Positions 1 to 8,602 of a DNA stretch of 46,845 nt are shown here, in pieces. The stretch's first letter is position 1, and the number at the start of each line of letters is the position of its first letter. The notes beneath the pieces were generated by a model. It was not told the origin of the DNA. It made no database searches and saw only the letters and a list, made by a program, of their open reading frames with translations. The position numbers and the translations under genes are program-made. Source of the DNA: an uncultured Ignavibacteriales bacterium (GTDB lineage Bacteria > Bacteroidota > Ignavibacteria > Ignavibacteriales > Ignavibacteriaceae); contig CALLZX010000425.1 of the NCBI GenBank assembly GCA_937858935.1, forward strand, positions 1 to 46,845, given 5' to 3'.

Positions 1-1
1 A

Positions 2-430
2 AAAGAATATGATTCTTGTGTTGTGATTATGCATATCAAAGGAAATCCAAAGACCATGCAGGATAATCCTGAATACAGTGATGTTGTAAAAGAAGTTTAT
101 GATTTTTTACTTGTACAGAGTATAAAATCAAAACAAAATGGCCTCGATAAAATTATTGTCGATCCCGGTATTGGTTTTGGAAAACGAATCGAAGATAATT
201 TTAGCTTAATTAAAAATCTGGATTACTTTCAATCACTTGGATATCCGGTGATGGTTGGACTTTCAAAAAAATCTTTCATTGGCAGAACTTTAGATTTGGA
301 TATTAATCAAAGAGATGTTGGAACCGTAATTATGGAAACAATATCGATTTTAAAGACTGCAAGAATTATTCGCACACATAATGTAAAATATTGTAATCAA
401 ATAGTTAAATTAGCCTCACACATTCTTTAA
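2..430 (+). CDS. folP: Dihydropteroate synthase, C-terminal part (5' truncated by window edge)
   Basis: This is the C-terminal half of dihydropteroate synthase, which condenses p-aminobenzoate with the pterin pyrophosphate in folate synthesis in the cytoplasm. The open frame runs back to base 2 without a stop, and the residues before the internal GTG at 23 still match the family (CVVIMH before the IKG.PKTMQ loop), so the gene starts outside the window. Seen motifs are MHIKGNPKTMQ, DPGIGFGK and GLSKKSFIGR, the pterin- and phosphate-binding loops, and a late HNV. The stop lies only 6 bases before cdaA. The folP-cdaA order is a recurrent pair in Bacteroidota and Chlorobi relatives. Identification is firm; only the N-terminus is missing. 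Confidence 0.95.
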   Translation, partial: KEYDSCVVIMHIKGNPKTMQDNPEYSDVVKEVYDFLLVQSIKSKQNGLDKIIVDPGIGFGKRIEDNFSLIKNLDYFQSLGYPVMVGLSKKSFIGRTLDLDINQRDVGTVIMETISILKTARIIRTHNVKYCNQIVKLASHIL

Positions 431-436
431 TACTTA

Positions 437-1255
437 ATGATTGATCTTTTCAAAATAGGTTTTCTGACCATAACACTATCCGATGTAATTGATATTGCGA
501 TTGTCTCGTTTATCTTTTACAAACTTTATACTATTCTCCGCGGTACTGTAGCAGCGCAGATTTTTATCGGATTACTCGTTATTATTTTGGTTTCATTTAT
601 AGCTCAGATACTTAATTTTAGAGCTGTTAGTTGGTTATTAAGATTGATAACCGATATTTGGGTTATTGCATTTGTAATTCTGTTTCAACCAGAAATAAGA
701 AGACTTTTAGTTTTATTGGCCCGTAATCCTTTCTTCAAGGTGTTTGCTAAATCAGAGTCTCATGAAGTTTCGGATGTCATTGCCGATGCATCATTTCAAT
801 TATCACAACATCAGCATGGTGCTTTGATAGTGCTAATTAAATCATCAGGCATAAGAGGATTTGCAGAAACCGGTGAAATATTAAATGCTCGATTAAGTGC
901 CCCACTTTTAACATCTATTTTCTATCCAAGGTCTCCATTACACGATGGTGCTGTAATTGTTAATAAAAATTTTATTGAAGCTGCTAGATGCACACTCCCA
1001 TTATCTCAACAAACATCTGTTAAAGGTGAAAGTTTAGGAATGCGGCATCGTGCTGGTTTAGGAATTTCTGAACAGGCGGATGTGATAAGCGTAATTGTAT
1101 CGGAAGAAACCGGTAGTATTTCGATTGCTGATAATGGGGAACTCACAAAAGGACTTTCTAAAGATGCACTAAAAAGAAGACTTAACAAAGCATTAAAAGG
1201 ACCTGAGAAAAAAGGATGGAAAGGTTTTATTGAACAGCTTAAATCAAGAAACTAA
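437..1255 (+). CDS. cdaA: Diadenylate cyclase CdaA (membrane-bound c-di-AMP synthase)
   Basis: CdaA makes cyclic di-AMP from two ATP at the inner membrane; c-di-AMP controls potassium and osmolyte transport and envelope homeostasis. The 272-aa length is normal. Three hydrophobic segments occupy about residues 9-30, 38-60 and 66-84, followed by a DisA_N catalytic domain. It shows the DGA motif (170-172), the RHRAGLG motif (203-209) and the EETG stretch (223-226), so the active site looks intact. The gene follows folP by 6 bases, and its 3' end overlaps the next gene by 26 bases, suggesting one transcript. The CdaR and GlmM partners common in Firmicutes are not adjacent here. Confidence 0.95.
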   Translation: MIDLFKIGFLTITLSDVIDIAIVSFIFYKLYTILRGTVAAQIFIGLLVIILVSFIAQILNFRAVSWLLRLITDIWVIAFVILFQPEIRRLLVLLARNPFFKVFAKSESHEVSDVIADASFQLSQHQHGALIVLIKSSGIRGFAETGEILNARLSAPLLTSIFYPRSPLHDGAVIVNKNFIEAARCTLPLSQQTSVKGESLGMRHRAGLGISEQADVISVIVSEETGSISIADNGELTKGLSKDALKRRLNKALKGPEKKGWKGFIEQLKSRN

Positions 1256-1898
1256 AGTTTGTGCAGTTATACCTTTTTATAATGAGAAAGATTTTTTATT
1301 TGATGTTGTTTCAGAAACATTAAATTTTGTTGATAAAATAATTGCTGTAAATGACGGCTCAACAGATGGTTCAGAAAAAACGATTAATAATATGGAGAGA
1401 GTGCAGGTAATTTCATTAAATCGGAATTATGGTAAAGGATATGCACTTCAAAAAGGATTTGATGAAAGCATTAAACAAAACTTCAATAATGTAATTACAC
1501 TCGATGCTGATAAGCAGCATAATCCTGCATTCATTCCCGAATTTATCTCTGAACTTACTAATTTTAATATTTTAATTGGCAATAGACTTAATGATACTAA
1601 AAATATGCCGATACAAAGAATATTAAGTAATAAATTAACTTCATTGCTGCTTACAGTAAAAACCGGACAGAAGATATTAGATGGCCAGTGCGGTTATAGA
1701 AGTTATAGTATTGAAGTGCTGAAAAGAGTAAAATCATCCACAATAGGATTTGAAGCTGAAAGTGAAATGATTGTATATGCAGCCAGAGAAGGATTTAAGA
1801 TTGGATTTGTTAATATTTCCACAATTTATGGAAATGAAAAAAGTAAAATGAATCCAATAAATGCAATAATTGGTTTTATTAAAATATTATTCAAGTAA
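1230..1898 (+). CDS. Family 2 glycosyltransferase (DPM1-like)
   Basis: This is a GT-A fold glycosyltransferase of family 2, closest in motifs to polyprenyl-phosphate sugar transferases of the DPM1 type. Such enzymes move a sugar from a nucleotide donor to a lipid phosphate on the cytoplasmic membrane face. Visible motifs are IPFYNE (14-19), NDGSTDGS (41-48), the metal-binding DADKQHNP (92-99) and DGQCGYRSYS (151-160). At 222 aa it has no C-terminal membrane helices, so it would act as a soluble or peripheral enzyme. The start is TTG at 1230, preceded by AAGG at 1221-1224 and lying inside the end of cdaA. The sugar and acceptor cannot be read from sequence. Confidence 0.85.
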   Translation: MNSLNQETKVCAVIPFYNEKDFLFDVVSETLNFVDKIIAVNDGSTDGSEKTINNMERVQVISLNRNYGKGYALQKGFDESIKQNFNNVITLDADKQHNPAFIPEFISELTNFNILIGNRLNDTKNMPIQRILSNKLTSLLLTVKTGQKILDGQCGYRSYSIEVLKRVKSSTIGFEAESEMIVYAAREGFKIGFVNISTIYGNEKSKMNPINAIIGFIKILFK

Positions 1899-1906
1899 AG
1901 ATTATT

Positions 1907-2362
1907 ATGAAAAGGAAATGGGAAATTGAAAAATTAAAAGACTCTAAACAGTTTAAAAAATCTGCAAACATTATTTTGCGAAACCGTATTGAGAGTTTGC
2001 TGTATTTTACAGACAAATACTTTCAGGACTTATCAGTTGAAAGTTTGCACGATGTTAGGATTGCTTTGAGAAGAGTCCGATATTCAATGGAATTATTTAT
2101 CATTTGTTACGACAAGAAAATATTTCTCAAATTCTATAATAAAGTGCAATTACTTCAGGATCTTTCTGGAAATGTTAGAGATGTCGATATTTCGTTAGAA
2201 AACATTAACTCTTTAACAAGTCAAAATCACATCGGAATTGATGATGAAATGATTAAAAAAGCAAATGAAAGGAAGATTGTTCTAGAAGAAAAATTTAATT
2301 TAGAATTAATGAAATTTTCTTCTGGTAGAGTTCTTAGAGATTTCTTAAAACTTTTATCATAA
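1907..2362 (+). CDS. Minimal CHAD domain protein
   Basis: This 151-aa protein matches the N-terminal half of a CHAD domain, an alpha-helical fold rich in conserved His, Arg and Lys that binds inorganic polyphosphate. The core signature is seen as LHDVRIALRRVRYSMELF followed by LQDLSGNVRDVDI. Typical CHAD proteins are 250-500 aa and often carry a CYTH phosphatase domain; here only about one four-helix unit is present, with no CYTH domain. The gene starts with ATG 8 bases after the glycosyltransferase stop and ends 16 bases before the UPF0173 gene, so it is probably in the cdaA operon. Polyphosphate binding is inferred from the family. Confidence 0.75.
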   Translation: MKRKWEIEKLKDSKQFKKSANIILRNRIESLLYFTDKYFQDLSVESLHDVRIALRRVRYSMELFIICYDKKIFLKFYNKVQLLQDLSGNVRDVDISLENINSLTSQNHIGIDDEMIKKANERKIVLEEKFNLELMKFSSGRVLRDFLKLLS

Positions 2363-2378
2363 CAGAGGAGATTAAATT

Positions 2379-3056
2379 TTGAAACTAAGATATTTTGGTC
2401 ACTCGGCTTTTCAAATAACAACGGGTAAGGGGATAAAAATTTTAATTGATCCTTTTCTTGATGATAATCCTGTAAGTCCAGTAAAATCAAAGGATATTAA
2501 TGCTGAATTTATTATTCTAACACATGGACATGGAGATCATGTTGGTGATGGGCTGAAAATAGGTAAACGCTGTAATTCACTATTTATATGTGTAAATGAA
2601 TTGGCAGAATGGGTTAAATCTAAAGGACTTAACGCACATAATATGCACATTGGAGGAGCACATAATTTTGATTTCGGCAGAGTGAAATTTACAATTGCAC
2701 ATCACGGTTCGCTTTCGCCTGATAATCAATACACAGGAGAAGCTTCAGGGGTTTTAGTTATGATCGAAGGAAAAACTATTTATCATACAGGCGATACAGG
2801 ATTATTTTATGATATGAAATTAATTGGTGAGATGAATCCAATAGATTATATGCTGCTGCCAATTGGTGATAATTATACTATGGGAATTAAAGATGCTGTA
2901 AAAGCTGTTGAACTGGCGAATCCCAAGACGGCAATACCAATACATTATAATACTTTTCCTGTAATCAATTCTGATCCAAATGAATTTAAAACTCTTGTTG
3001 AGGCAAAAGGAATAAATGGCAAAGTTTTATCATTTGGTGAAGAGATAGAATTATAA
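2379..3056 (+). CDS. UPF0173 metal-dependent hydrolase (metallo-beta-lactamase fold)
   Basis: This 225-aa protein belongs to the UPF0173 (YtkL-like) group of small metallo-beta-lactamase fold hydrolases. It begins with the characteristic FGHSAF and has the metal-binding THGHGDH at residues 48-54. Further metal ligands are suggested by AHHG, HTGDTG and IPIHYNTFP. The biological substrate of this family is not established. The start is TTG at 2379, chosen because AGAGGAG (2364-2370) lies 8 bases upstream and the translated start MKLRYFGHSAF matches the family. It ends the folP-cdaA run; the next gene, parA, has its own 68-base leader. Confidence 0.88.
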   Translation: MKLRYFGHSAFQITTGKGIKILIDPFLDDNPVSPVKSKDINAEFIILTHGHGDHVGDGLKIGKRCNSLFICVNELAEWVKSKGLNAHNMHIGGAHNFDFGRVKFTIAHHGSLSPDNQYTGEASGVLVMIEGKTIYHTGDTGLFYDMKLIGEMNPIDYMLLPIGDNYTMGIKDAVKAVELANPKTAIPIHYNTFPVINSDPNEFKTLVEAKGINGKVLSFGEEIEL

Positions 3057-3088
3057 TTTTTACTGTTTATATATAACTTTCATTCATT

Positions 3089-3096
3089 TATCTTTG
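3089..3096 (+). promoter_or_regulatory. Possible -7 element upstream of parA
   Basis: TATCTTTG fits the TAnnTTTG -7 element described for the Bacteroidota-type primary sigma factor and lies 28 bases before the parA start. A matching TTG at the -33 region is not obvious, and use of this promoter type in this organism is assumed. Confidence 0.25.
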
Positions 3097-3124
3097 AACT
3101 CAATTTTTTAACAATTCTATTTAG

Positions 3125-3901
3125 ATGGCAAAAATAATTTCAATAGCAAATCAGAAAGGTGGAGTGGGTAAAACCACAACAACCATTAATTTATCTTCTT
3201 TGCTGGCTGCTGCCGAAAAGCGTACATTATTAGTGGATATTGATCCCCAGGCAAATTCCTCTTCTGGATTAAGTGTAACAAATCAAATTCCCTCAGTTTA
3301 TGAAGTTTTGGTTGGTACCAGAAATATAAATGAAGTTATAATTAATACATTTATGCCGTTTCTTGATATGCTTCCATCAAACATAAATCTTGTTGGAGCT
3401 GAAATAGAAATGGTTGATATGGAGAATCGTGAAACTCTTCTCCGAACAGCACTTGCAGAAATAAATGAAAAATATGATTATATACTAATCGATTGCCCGC
3501 CATCTTTAGGTTTGCTTACCCTTAATTCACTTACTGCTTCTAATTCAGTTCTTATTCCTGTTCAATGCGAGTACTTTGCATTAGAAGGTTTAGGACAATT
3601 ATTAAACACTATCAACATCGTAAAAAAACATTTTAATAAAGAATTGGCTATTGAAGGAGTTTTATTAACTATGTTTGATACAAGATTAAGACTATCACAT
3701 CAAGTTGCCGAAGAAGTTAGAAAGTATTTTGGAGATAAAGTATATAACACAGTTATAAACAGAAATGTAAGAATTTCAGAAGCACCAAGTTACGGTAAGC
3801 CAATTATTCTTTATGATGCTATCTCAAGTGGTGCACAAAATTATATGGCACTAGCGTCTGAATTACTGGAAAAGAATTCAGGTATTTTAAATAACCAATG
3901 A
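3125..3901 (+). CDS. parA: Chromosome-partitioning ATPase ParA/Soj
   Basis: ParA is the deviant Walker ATPase that, with ParB bound at parS, segregates replication origins. The 258-aa length is that of short chromosomal ParA/Soj without an N-terminal DNA-binding extension. The Walker A box [10 protein letters not shown] spans residues 11-20. DIDPQAN and [12 protein letters not shown] mark the other nucleotide-binding regions, and [11 protein letters not shown] near the C-terminus is typical. The ATG start at 3125 opens a two-gene unit with parB one base after the stop. The gene pair often lies near oriC, but no origin or rRNA marker is in this window to confirm that. Confidence 0.96.
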   Translation: MAKIISIANQKGGVGKTTTTINLSSLLAAAEKRTLLVDIDPQANSSSGLSVTNQIPSVYEVLVGTRNINEVIINTFMPFLDMLPSNINLVGAEIEMVDMENRETLLRTALAEINEKYDYILIDCPPSLGLLTLNSLTASNSVLIPVQCEYFALEGLGQLLNTINIVKKHFNKELAIEGVLLTMFDTRLRLSHQVAEEVRKYFGDKVYNTVINRNVRISEAPSYGKPIILYDAISSGAQNYMALASELLEKNSGILNNQ

Positions 3902-3902
3902 T

Positions 3903-4850
3903 ATGAGCAAAATGAAATCGAGTTTAGGACGAGGATTGGATGCCTTAATCAATCCAAACAGATTTAATGAAACTGAAGAACAAAAGAATCATGATTACTC
4001 CAACGTTAAATTTGATGATGGGAAACAGGTTGATATATTAGCTAAAATTGCAGTTGATTTTATCTCACCAAATCCATTTCAACCCAGATTAAATTTTGAT
4101 CCAATTGCTCTTGATGAATTAAAGAAATCTATAATTGCAAATGGTTTGATTCAGCCCATTACAGTAAGAAGAATTGCAGGTAATCAGTATCAATTGGTAT
4201 CCGGTGAAAGAAGATTACGTGCATATTCTGACATTGGTTACAAGGAAATTCCAGCTTATATAATTAAAGTAGATTCTGATGAAATAATGCTGGCTCTGGC
4301 ATTGATTGAAAATATCCAAAGAGAGACGTTAAATCCTATTGAAGTGAGTAAAGCATATAAAAGATTAATGGATGAATGCCATTTAACGCAGGAACAGATT
4401 GCTGATAAGGTTGGGAAAGACAGAACTACTATTGCAAATTCTATAAGATTATTAAAGCTTCCGGATAAAATTCAGCAATGTCTTGTTGATGAAAGCATTT
4501 CTGCCGGTCATGCAAGGGCATTAATAAATCTGCCCGGTGAAGATATGCAGCTTTATGCACTGGAAAGAATTCTATTGGATAATTTATCCGTTAGAAAAGT
4601 TGAATATCTTACAAAAAAGCTTATTAGTGAAGGAATTCCAAGTAAAAAATCATTCAGCATAAAACAAAAGAAAACTATTAACTCAAACTTAAATGATGTT
4701 GAAGATAAGTTAAGAAAAATATTCGGGACTAAAGTTCTTTGCAAACAGGATAAAAGTGGAGGCGGTGAGATTATAATCGAATTTTTCTCCAACGATGAAT
4801 TAGAAAGATTGTTTGAACTTTTTGAAATCATTGACAGCAAATACAATTAA
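3903..4850 (+). CDS. parB: Chromosome-partitioning protein ParB (CTPase, parS binding)
   Basis: ParB binds centromere-like parS sites, spreads as a CTP-dependent clamp and stimulates ParA. The order is complete in 315 aa. The N-terminal ParA-activating peptide reads SSLGRGLDALI (residues 6-16). The CTPase region contains PNPFQPR and GERRLRAY. Next come the ENIQRETLNPIE segment and a helix-turn-helix (about 155-200, EQIADKVGKDRTTIANSIRLL). A C-terminal dimer domain closes the protein. It starts one base after the parA stop. I did not find a full parS palindrome nearby. Confidence 0.95.
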   Translation: MSKMKSSLGRGLDALINPNRFNETEEQKNHDYSNVKFDDGKQVDILAKIAVDFISPNPFQPRLNFDPIALDELKKSIIANGLIQPITVRRIAGNQYQLVSGERRLRAYSDIGYKEIPAYIIKVDSDEIMLALALIENIQRETLNPIEVSKAYKRLMDECHLTQEQIADKVGKDRTTIANSIRLLKLPDKIQQCLVDESISAGHARALINLPGEDMQLYALERILLDNLSVRKVEYLTKKLISEGIPSKKSFSIKQKKTINSNLNDVEDKLRKIFGTKVLCKQDKSGGGEIIIEFFSNDELERLFELFEIIDSKYN

Positions 4851-5319
4851 GATATTTACGTTTATTTTTCTTCTTAATTTAAGTTTATTCTCACAGCAGG
4901 ATACAACGGAGATTCAAGATACCACAACAATTAGCTCAGATGTTTTCGTAATGAAAAAGTCTCCATGGGGAGCTGTAGGAAGAAGTGCGATTCTGCCTGG
5001 TTGGGGACAGATATACAACGAATCTTACTGGAAAGCTCCTGTTATTTGGGGAGTAATGGGGTGGTTTGTTTACGCTTGGGTCGATAACAACAACAACTAT
5101 AACGACTATAAAGACCTTTATTCTCAGACAGGTGAATCAAAGTATTTAGATTATCGTAATTTTTATAGAGATCAGCGAGACGAGTTTGCAATATATTTTG
5201 TACTAACATACTTTCTTAATCTTGTAGATGCATATGTAGATGCACATCTTTTTGATTTTAACGTAGGTGAGAATTATATGACTGGTACTAAAATGTTAAA
5301 CATAAGAGTTAATTTTTAA
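4813..5319 (+). CDS. DUF5683 membrane protein following parAB
   Basis: This 168-aa exported or membrane protein matches the DUF5683 family, whose hallmark is the stretch RSAILPGWGQIYN (about residues 57-69) before a hydrophobic segment. In Bacteroidota relatives a gene of this family commonly follows parB, and its function is unknown. An N-terminal hydrophobic stretch (about residues 12-27, ending LFSQQ) looks like a signal peptide; two further hydrophobic segments follow at about 75-92 and 122-140. The start lies inside parB: TTG at 4813 gives a 38-base overlap, and TTG at 4822 or 4831 are alternatives that keep most of the signal peptide. No strong ribosome binding site separates them. Confidence 0.72.
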   Translation: MNFLKSLTANTIKIFTFIFLLNLSLFSQQDTTEIQDTTTISSDVFVMKKSPWGAVGRSAILPGWGQIYNESYWKAPVIWGVMGWFVYAWVDNNNNYNDYKDLYSQTGESKYLDYRNFYRDQRDEFAIYFVLTYFLNLVDAYVDAHLFDFNVGENYMTGTKMLNIRVNF

Positions 5320-5332
5320 GAATAGTCAAACT

Positions 5333-6046
5333 ATGCTTTTTGAATATACAAAATGTAAAAAGTGCAATCACTTAAACCCAGCATATAAAAACATATGTTC
5401 AGAATGTAAATCCTACCTAAGAGAAAGAGTTGTAAACATAGACTTATGGAATACAATACAATTAATTATTGAAGATCCATATAAGGCTTTTAAACAGATA
5501 ATATTTTCTGAACACAAGAATTTTACAGTCTTTATTACTTTTTTTATTGTCATTAAGAATCTGTTAATTTCACGATTTCTTTCGGTTCCTGAATTAGGTA
5601 TCAACGGAGTTACGACATCATTATTTTTAAGTCTTGTCTTTATGATCTTTATAACCTTAATCCTAAGTTCCACATTCGTTTTAATTCAAAAGAGTTTATA
5701 CACCAAAAAAGAAATAGTACTTAGGTTTAGAGATATTTATGCTGTCAATTCATATTCATTTATTCCTTACTTATTTGGTTTGGTTTTTATTTTCCCCGTT
5801 GAATTAGTTGTTCTTGGAGGAGATATATTTTCCAATAATCCATATTCTTTTGAGATAAAACCATTCATTTCGTATATCTTAATTGGTTTTGAACTGATTA
5901 CAATTATTTGGTCTTTTTTTCTTATACAAAAAAGTATTATAGCAATCTCGGCAAACAGAATGTTTTCAATCATAATAACTTCAGCATATTTCATTTCCTG
6001 GTTGGCTGCATTATTCTTTTCCTCAAAAATAGTTTTCTCCATTTAA
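5333..6046 (+). CDS. Zinc-ribbon plus Yip1-like membrane protein
   Basis: The 237-aa product begins with a zinc-ribbon of two CxxC pairs (CKKC and CSEC, about residues 8-26). About five hydrophobic segments follow, between residues 60 and 237. The segment IIEDPYKAFKQI before the first helix is typical of bacterial Yip1-like proteins, where a short amphipathic start precedes a multi-helix bundle. Function is not known; the zinc ribbon faces the cytoplasm if the usual topology holds. It lies 13 bases after the DUF5683 gene and 68 bases before nadB, so it is probably the last gene of the parAB transcript. Confidence 0.65.
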   Translation: MLFEYTKCKKCNHLNPAYKNICSECKSYLRERVVNIDLWNTIQLIIEDPYKAFKQIIFSEHKNFTVFITFFIVIKNLLISRFLSVPELGINGVTTSLFLSLVFMIFITLILSSTFVLIQKSLYTKKEIVLRFRDIYAVNSYSFIPYLFGLVFIFPVELVVLGGDIFSNNPYSFEIKPFISYILIGFELITIIWSFFLIQKSIIAISANRMFSIIITSAYFISWLAALFFSSKIVFSI

Positions 6047-6114
6047 GCATATCTTTTATTACCTTTAATTAACTATCTTAATCCATTATTTCATCAAAAA
6101 TAATTGGAATGTAA

Positions 6115-7740
6115 ATGTCTATAAAAACGGATGTCTTAATTATTGGAAGTGGTATTGCCGGATTATTTGCTGCATTAAAAGTATCGGAATATGCAGATGT
6201 AATCCTTGTAACAAAGAAAAATAAAGCAGAATCAAATACCAACTATGCACAAGGTGGAATTGCTTCTGTGATTGATCCAAATGATTCTTTTGAAAAACAT
6301 GTTGAAGATACTATAATCGCAGGTGCTGGTTTATGTGATAGAGAAGCGGTTGAATCTATGGTTAAGGAGGGACCTGAAAGAATTAAAGATTTGATTGATA
6401 TAGGAACTATGTTTACTAGGAAAGGCAACGAATTTGATCTTGCAAAAGAGGGCGGACATTCTATGTCTAGAATATTGCATGCAAAAGATTTAACTGGGCA
6501 GGAGATTGAAAGAGCCTTAATTCACTCAGTGGAGCAAAAAGTAAATATAAAGATTTTTGAAAATGCTATTGCAATTGATCTTTTAACGGAGCATAATATA
6601 CCTGGAAAATTAAAATCACTAAATGAAAATATGAACTGCTGGGGAGCATATATTTTAGATACTTCAAAAAATGAGGTTATCAAAATTATTGCAAAGGCAA
6701 CGGTTTTAGCTACGGGCGGACTGGGTCAAGTTTATCTTCATACAACTAATCCGTTAATTGCTACAGGTGATGGTTTTGCAATGGCTTATCGTGCTGGAGT
6801 TGAGATAGGAAATATGGAGTTTATTCAATTTCATCCGACATCATTTTATAGTACTAAATCAATATATGATTTCGATGGACATTCATTTTTAATATCAGAA
6901 GCTGTAAGAGGGTTTGGCGGATTGCTTCGAACGAAAGATGGTGGTTTATTTATGCATAATTATGATGCAAGAAAAGAATTAGCGCCGAGAGATATAGTTG
7001 CCCGTGCAATTGATAATGAATTAAAAAAACGCGGAGAAGATTTTGTTTATCTGGATTTAACACATAAAAACTCTCAAGAAGTTATTGATCACTTTCCAAA
7101 TATTTATCAGACATGTCTTAAAAATAATATTGATATTACAAAAGAATTTATCCCTGTTGTGCCGGCAGCACATTATGCCTGCGGAGGAATTGTAGTAGAC
7201 CTAAATGGACAATCTTCATTAAGTGGTCTTTATGCAAGCGGAGAAGTAACAATGACAGGAGTTCATGGGGCAAACAGACTTGCAAGCAATTCATTATTAG
7301 AAGCTTTAGTTTATGCTTATAGATGTTCAAATTCGATAAAAGAATTTTTAAAATATTCAGAGATTTCAATACCCGAACTCTTAGATTGGGATGATTCGGG
7401 AGTGTTAACTTATGATGAGAAGGTGCTAATAACACATAGTATAAATGAGGTTAAACAGACAATGTGGGATTATGTTGGTATAGTCCGTTCTAATTTAAGA
7501 TTAGAACGTGCCGAAAGAAGAATTCATAATATTTTTCGGGAAACCGAAGATCTTTATAAAAAGACTAATGTATTTCAGGAAATTCTGGAATTGAGAAATA
7601 TAGTAACGTGCTCCCACACGATTATAAAATCTGCAAAGCTTAGAAAAGAAAGCAGAGGATTGCACTATACAATTGACTATCCAAACACGTTGCCTTCCGA
7701 AAAAATTCAAAATACTTTACTGAAGAATAAGAATATTTAG
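6115..7740 (+). CDS. nadB: L-aspartate oxidase
   Basis: NadB oxidises L-aspartate to iminoaspartate, the first step of de novo NAD synthesis. The 541-aa length is right. Features include the FAD-binding GSGIAG (11-16), TNYAQGGIASV, the catalytic-loop segment HSMSRILHAKDLTGQEI, QFHPTSFY and HGANRLASNSLLEAL. A C-terminal helical domain with RSNLRLERAERR follows. The order and the segment EGGHSMSRILH favour NadB over the related succinate dehydrogenase and fumarate reductase flavoproteins. nadA and nadC are not adjacent, and the gene is followed by a 335-base gap, so it may be transcribed alone or at the end of the parAB run. Confidence 0.93.
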   Translation: MSIKTDVLIIGSGIAGLFAALKVSEYADVILVTKKNKAESNTNYAQGGIASVIDPNDSFEKHVEDTIIAGAGLCDREAVESMVKEGPERIKDLIDIGTMFTRKGNEFDLAKEGGHSMSRILHAKDLTGQEIERALIHSVEQKVNIKIFENAIAIDLLTEHNIPGKLKSLNENMNCWGAYILDTSKNEVIKIIAKATVLATGGLGQVYLHTTNPLIATGDGFAMAYRAGVEIGNMEFIQFHPTSFYSTKSIYDFDGHSFLISEAVRGFGGLLRTKDGGLFMHNYDARKELAPRDIVARAIDNELKKRGEDFVYLDLTHKNSQEVIDHFPNIYQTCLKNNIDITKEFIPVVPAAHYACGGIVVDLNGQSSLSGLYASGEVTMTGVHGANRLASNSLLEALVYAYRCSNSIKEFLKYSEISIPELLDWDDSGVLTYDEKVLITHSINEVKQTMWDYVGIVRSNLRLERAERRIHNIFRETEDLYKKTNVFQEILELRNIVTCSHTIIKSAKLRKESRGLHYTIDYPNTLPSEKIQNTLLKNKNI

Positions 7741-8075
7741 TATTATTATTAACATTAATTTCAAGACTATAAATTTAATATATCAATAAGTTAAGTTAAT
7801 TATTAACTATTTTTAATAATATAAGCTAATCTTGTCTCATTTATATTTCTAGTTCACAACCTTTTGCAATCAGTTTAATTATTTTATTTAACAAACAGGG
7901 GAGTGAATAAAATTAGGTGCTCCCAAATTTTAGGTCACATTCAAAAATGCCTTCCTTTATAATAATAAAATAACACAACTTTTGTTGACATATTTCAAAT
8001 TTATCAAACAAACCAATTTCTCACTACATTTATCGACTTTTTTATTTATTTTCGGTGCAACTTAATGAGTAAATT
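7741..8075. other. 335-bp AT-rich intergenic region without a visible gene
   Basis: No open frame, tRNA or clear intrinsic terminator is visible on either strand. It contains a 15-base palindrome around 7794-7808 (AGTTAAT T ATTAACT), whose single-base centre prevents a good hairpin. There is also a weak 5-bp inverted repeat GGGAG/CTCCC (7899-7903 and 7920-7924). A TTGACA hexamer near 7983 could be a -35 element for the next gene, but no convincing -10 pairs with it. It is likely the nadB trailer plus the promoter of the next gene. Confidence 0.5.
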
Positions 8076-8591
8076 ATGAAAAATATTTCAACAATCTCCA
8101 AAGTCTTTGCAGTTCTTTCATTAATTGCGGCAGCTATATGGGTTGGTTCATATTTATCCAGATTATTTTTAGTTTATCAGTTATTTGAAGGACCTGATTT
8201 AATTCTTAAGAGTTACATTACAAATGAAAATGTTAACGGTATTTTATTCTCAATATTACCTTCCTTCGTTGTGCACTTTATTGCTTTCATTGTGATGTTT
8301 CTTTCCACTATCATTTTTTATCTTACTTCTAAAATTAATCTAAGATACAACGGATGGCTATTTATAATACTTATAGCAATCATTATAACCACACCGTTTG
8401 AAATTTATTTAATGTTGATAGATTACAAAATAATTATGATGTTGAACAACGGTTCTTTTGATTCCAACACAGTTATCAGTTTGCTGAGGGATAGAATAAA
8501 AGATCTTAGCAGTTATTCTATTGTGGCAATATTAACATATCTTTCATTTTATTATTTTATAGTTTTTCAACCCCTAACAAAAAAAGATTAG
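8076..8591 (+). CDS. Four-helix integral membrane protein of unknown function
   Basis: I do not recognise this 171-aa protein. It shows four strongly hydrophobic segments at about residues 7-29, 60-85, 93-117 and 143-163. Soluble loops of 30 residues or less separate them, and the tail is short and lysine-rich. There is no signal peptide cleavage site, and no conserved Cys/His cluster or catalytic motif. It sits 11 bases upstream of the 90-aa gene that is coupled to aroQ, so it may share that transcript; its own upstream gap of 335 bases probably carries the promoter. Confidence 0.55.
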   Translation: MKNISTISKVFAVLSLIAAAIWVGSYLSRLFLVYQLFEGPDLILKSYITNENVNGILFSILPSFVVHFIAFIVMFLSTIIFYLTSKINLRYNGWLFIILIAIIITTPFEIYLMLIDYKIIMMLNNGSFDSNTVISLLRDRIKDLSSYSIVAILTYLSFYYFIVFQPLTKKD

Positions 8592-8602
8592 CCTAATAAA
8601 AG

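Noticed and set aside
23-31. GTG at 23 as the start of folP
   Set aside because: The frame is open upstream to the window edge, and the residues before it still match dihydropteroate synthase, so the GTG is internal.
1006-1188. Short minus-strand frame inside cdaA
   Set aside because: It overlaps the conserved catalytic region of cdaA and has no recognisable product.
7148-7435. Minus-strand open frame inside nadB (and similar antisense frames in parB, purF, dsbD, ftsY, uup and the M16 gene)
   Set aside because: They lie entirely in strongly supported genes, have no family signature and show no ribosome binding site of their own.
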